A DNA stretch of 8,949 nt from Limnohabitans sp. GTDB taxonomy: Bacteria; Pseudomonadota; Gammaproteobacteria; Burkholderiales; Burkholderiaceae_C. The notes below the pieces were generated by a model that was given only the letters and a program-made list of their open reading frames with translations, had not been told where the DNA came from and ran no database searches. The position numbers were made by a program, and so were the translations under genes. This document shows, piece by piece, positions 6,914 to 8,949 of the stretch. The DNA lies in contig JALQUL010000235.1 of NCBI GenBank assembly GCA_023260735.1, forward strand, positions 1-8,949, given 5' to 3'. Positions within the stretch are counted from its first letter, which is position 1. Every line of letters starts with the position of its first letter.

Positions 6914-8949
6914 TTAAGAAACCTTAAACCGAGAAACGGACTGACCCAACTGCTCAGCCATTGAGGCCAATTGTCGCACCTGATCTGCATTGGCCTTGGT
7001 ACCCTCGCCGGTTTTTTCAGTCACTAACAAAATCCTTTGAATACTCTGGGCTACCACTTGGGCCGCTTCGGCCTCGACAGAAGTGGAGTGGGAAATAGTT
7101 TCAATCAGCTCAGCTAATCGACGGGACACCTCGTCAATCTCGGTTAAAGCAGAACCTGCATTATCGGATAATTTTGCACCTTCTACTACACCAAGTGTAG
7201 AACGCTCCATAGCCACAATAGCATCTTGAGTGTCACTTTGAATAGCTTTTACTAGATTTGAAATTTGCCTAGTGGCTTCGGCAGAACGTTCAGCAAGTCT
7301 TTGCACCTCTTCTGCCACCACCGAGAAGCCCCTGCCCGCTTCTCCCGCTGAAGCAGCTTGAATAGCTGCATTGAGAGCCAAAACATTGGTTTGCTCTGTA
7401 ATATCAGAAATAAGTTCAGTGATCTCACCAATTTCTTGAGAAGACTCCCCTAATCGTTTAATACGTTTTGAGGTTTCTTGAATTTGATCTCTGATGGCAT
7501 TCATACCACCAATCGCATTTTGTACAGCTCGTAAACCAGTTTCTGCTGCCAAACGAGATTGCCGTGCCACCGAAGCAGAACCTTGAGCTTGGCCTGAGAC
7601 ATCGGCTATTCGATTCGCCATGGCCAAAATAGCTTCACCAGTGCCTCTAATTTCTTGTTGCTGCTGATCGGTTGCCAATAATAAATTATTGGATGATGCT
7701 TCCACCTCGGATGAGGTTTTGGCCACCATAGTAGCCGCTTGCTGCACATTACCTACCAATGAGCGTAATTCTTCTACCGTATAGTTAACGGAATCGGCAA
7801 TCGCTCCTGTAATATCCTCAGTTACTGTAGCTTGATGAGTTAAATCACCCAAAGCCACGGAGCCTAACTCATCCATTAATCGCATAATGGCCGCTTGGTT
7901 ATTGGCATTAATACTTTTTGCCTTCGACTCTTGTTGTTCAGCTAATAACTGACGCTGCCTACTATCTAAAATTCGAACATAAGCCAAACCACCTACACAG
8001 GCCAAAGCCAATATAACCGACAATAATAAAACGCCAGCCTTCCAATCAGTAAGACTGCCTCGCGGAGTTAACTGCTCTTGCAATTGCGATAACTTTAGCC
8101 TTAGTGGATCGCTATCGTTTAATACTTCCGATTGGGCTGTACGTGCATCGACTAATGCGTCTAAATTGTCTAAAACACCTTTTGCATGGGATTTTGTATT
8201 TTCATAATGCAAAATCAACTCATCTAAGGCTGCAATGGTTTGTGGGTCTTTAGCGGCAGATAAGCGTAACTCGGCATTTCCCTCACGCATTGCTTTTGCG
8301 ATTTCACTAAACGATTTTAAATCTTTGTCAAGCAAGAATACTGCTGATGGACTCACACCCCCCTCAGCGGTTAAAAACTCATTGGCTGATTTACCAATCC
8401 GCTGCGTTAACATCACCAACTGCCCTGCAGCCAAAACCTCTGTAGAAGGTGAGTTTTGCTGTAATTTAATAGAGGCAATGGTTTCTGCTGACTCTAAAAA
8501 CTCTGCTGACTGCAAATTAATTTGTCGTAGGGCAGCGCTAACCGTAGTTAATACTTTTTCATGACTTTCTACTTTTTTGACGTTTTTTTCAGTTCTTTCA
8601 ATAAGTGGCCATAGCTCGTTAATTAATATTTGTTCTTTGGCATCGGCTGCCGCTAATTGCATGTCAGTATCACCTAAGCGCAATCCTCTTACCGACTTAC
8701 CTAATTCCAAGGCACTTGCTTTCATTTCAGTGAAAGCCTTTTGATTTCCTACTACAGCTTGGGTAATTGATTTGGCTAATCGTTGCGACTCTGTTACCGC
8801 ATCGCCAGCAGTTGAAACTTGTTTGGCCACTTGATTAGATTTACCCAAACTAAACCAAGTCAAGCCAATAATTAAAACCAAAGAAACAGCTAAAACCAAA
8901 CCTAATCTTTTTTGATGTACATCTGCTGTCGCACTACCCAAAATTGGTA
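6914..8949 (-). CDS. pilJ: PilJ-type methyl-accepting chemoreceptor, 5' end probably outside the window
   Basis: Inner-membrane chemoreceptor of the Pil-Chp system, known in the family to sit in polar arrays and signal to the ChpA kinase. Residues are numbered from the TTG at 8941. Membrane segment 1 is at about 13-32. A periplasmic region of about 33-299 holds two similar helical modules (SQRLAKS near 52-58, TQRIGKS near 179-185), as expected of tandem PilJ-type sensor domains. Membrane segment 2 is at about 302-325, followed by a HAMP-like stretch (about 330-400) and a long MCP coiled coil. The hairpin tip is at 516-545 (EQTNVLALNAAIQAASAGEAG, then RGF). The protein ends in RFKVS and a TAA stop, with no CheR/CheB-docking pentapeptide. 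The TTG is unlikely to be the start: the frame continues upstream as CCA ATT to the window edge without a stop, and no ribosome binding site can be seen. The 675 residues visible already approach the usual family length of about 680, so few residues are missing. chpA follows 45 bases downstream. Confidence 0.93.
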   Translation of the reverse strand, partial: PILGSATADVHQKRLGLVLAVSLVLIIGLTWFSLGKSNQVAKQVSTAGDAVTESQRLAKSITQAVVGNQKAFTEMKASALELGKSVRGLRLGDTDMQLAAADAKEQILINELWPLIERTEKNVKKVESHEKVLTTVSAALRQINLQSAEFLESAETIASIKLQQNSPSTEVLAAGQLVMLTQRIGKSANEFLTAEGGVSPSAVFLLDKDLKSFSEIAKAMREGNAELRLSAAKDPQTIAALDELILHYENTKSHAKGVLDNLDALVDARTAQSEVLNDSDPLRLKLSQLQEQLTPRGSLTDWKAGVLLLSVILALACVGGLAYVRILDSRQRQLLAEQQESKAKSINANNQAAIMRLMDELGSVALGDLTHQATVTEDITGAIADSVNYTVEELRSLVGNVQQAATMVAKTSSEVEASSNNLLLATDQQQQEIRGTGEAILAMANRIADVSGQAQGSASVARQSRLAAETGLRAVQNAIGGMNAIRDQIQETSKRIKRLGESSQEIGEITELISDITEQTNVLALNAAIQAASAGEAGRGFSVVAEEVQRLAERSAEATRQISNLVKAIQSDTQDAIVAMERSTLGVVEGAKLSDNAGSALTEIDEVSRRLAELIETISHSTSVEAEAAQVVAQSIQRILLVTEKTGEGTKANADQVRQLASMAEQLGQSVSRFKVS

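Noticed and set aside
7186..7200. Perfect inverted repeat CTACAC-CAA-GTGTAG inside pilJ
   Set aside because: It has a short stem within coding sequence, no following T run, and no second copy noticed; likely chance.
1..8949. CRISPR array, tRNA/rRNA gene, insertion sequence or phage element
   Set aside because: No spaced direct repeats, RNA-gene signatures, transposase-like frames or terminal inverted repeats were found; both genes fill the window almost completely.

Overview
The window holds two large genes, both read from the minus strand, and almost nothing else. They are the core of a Pil-Chp chemosensory system, the pathway that controls type IV pili and twitching motility in many Beta- and Gammaproteobacteria. 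The organism is therefore probably a pilus-bearing proteobacterium. A betaproteobacterium of fairly low GC seems the best guess from the general character of the proteins, but this is inference and no marker gene here settles it.

Layout in transcription order (high to low coordinates): pilJ (8949 to 6914) encodes the membrane chemoreceptor. Its reading frame stays open to the window edge, so its real start is probably outside. A 45-base gap carries a plausible ribosome binding site. Next comes a giant CheA-type hybrid histidine kinase, chpA (also called pilL), from an ATG at 6868 to the window edge at base 1. It stays in one frame for 2289 codons and is cut off inside its C-terminal receiver domain. 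It has no stop in the window, so searches for complete ORFs would miss it, although it fills about three quarters of the sequence.

Architecture of ChpA, read by translation: a FimL-like N-terminal region with a degenerate Hpt module (H75) and a second one with Asn at the acceptor position (N524); a canonical Hpt (H741); an acidic, Ser/Thr-rich, AT-rich linker of about 500 residues; a third degenerate Hpt (H1406); a second canonical Hpt (H1593); a Ser-Ala repeat linker; a long dimerisation helix region; an intact CheA ATPase domain; a CheW-like domain; and the first part of a receiver domain.

Working together (known for the family): PilJ senses a periplasmic or pilus-related signal and controls ChpA autophosphorylation through a CheW-like adaptor. 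Phosphate then passes from Hpt histidines to response regulators of the PilG/PilH type and to the receiver of ChpA itself, setting pilus extension and retraction and often cAMP levels. None of the partner genes is visible here. I see no sign of a new kind of system. The points of interest lie in the phosphotransfer modules, the long linker and the receptor tip. The plus-strand open frames are antisense shadows of these two genes, and no stretch over 300 bases lacks a gene.
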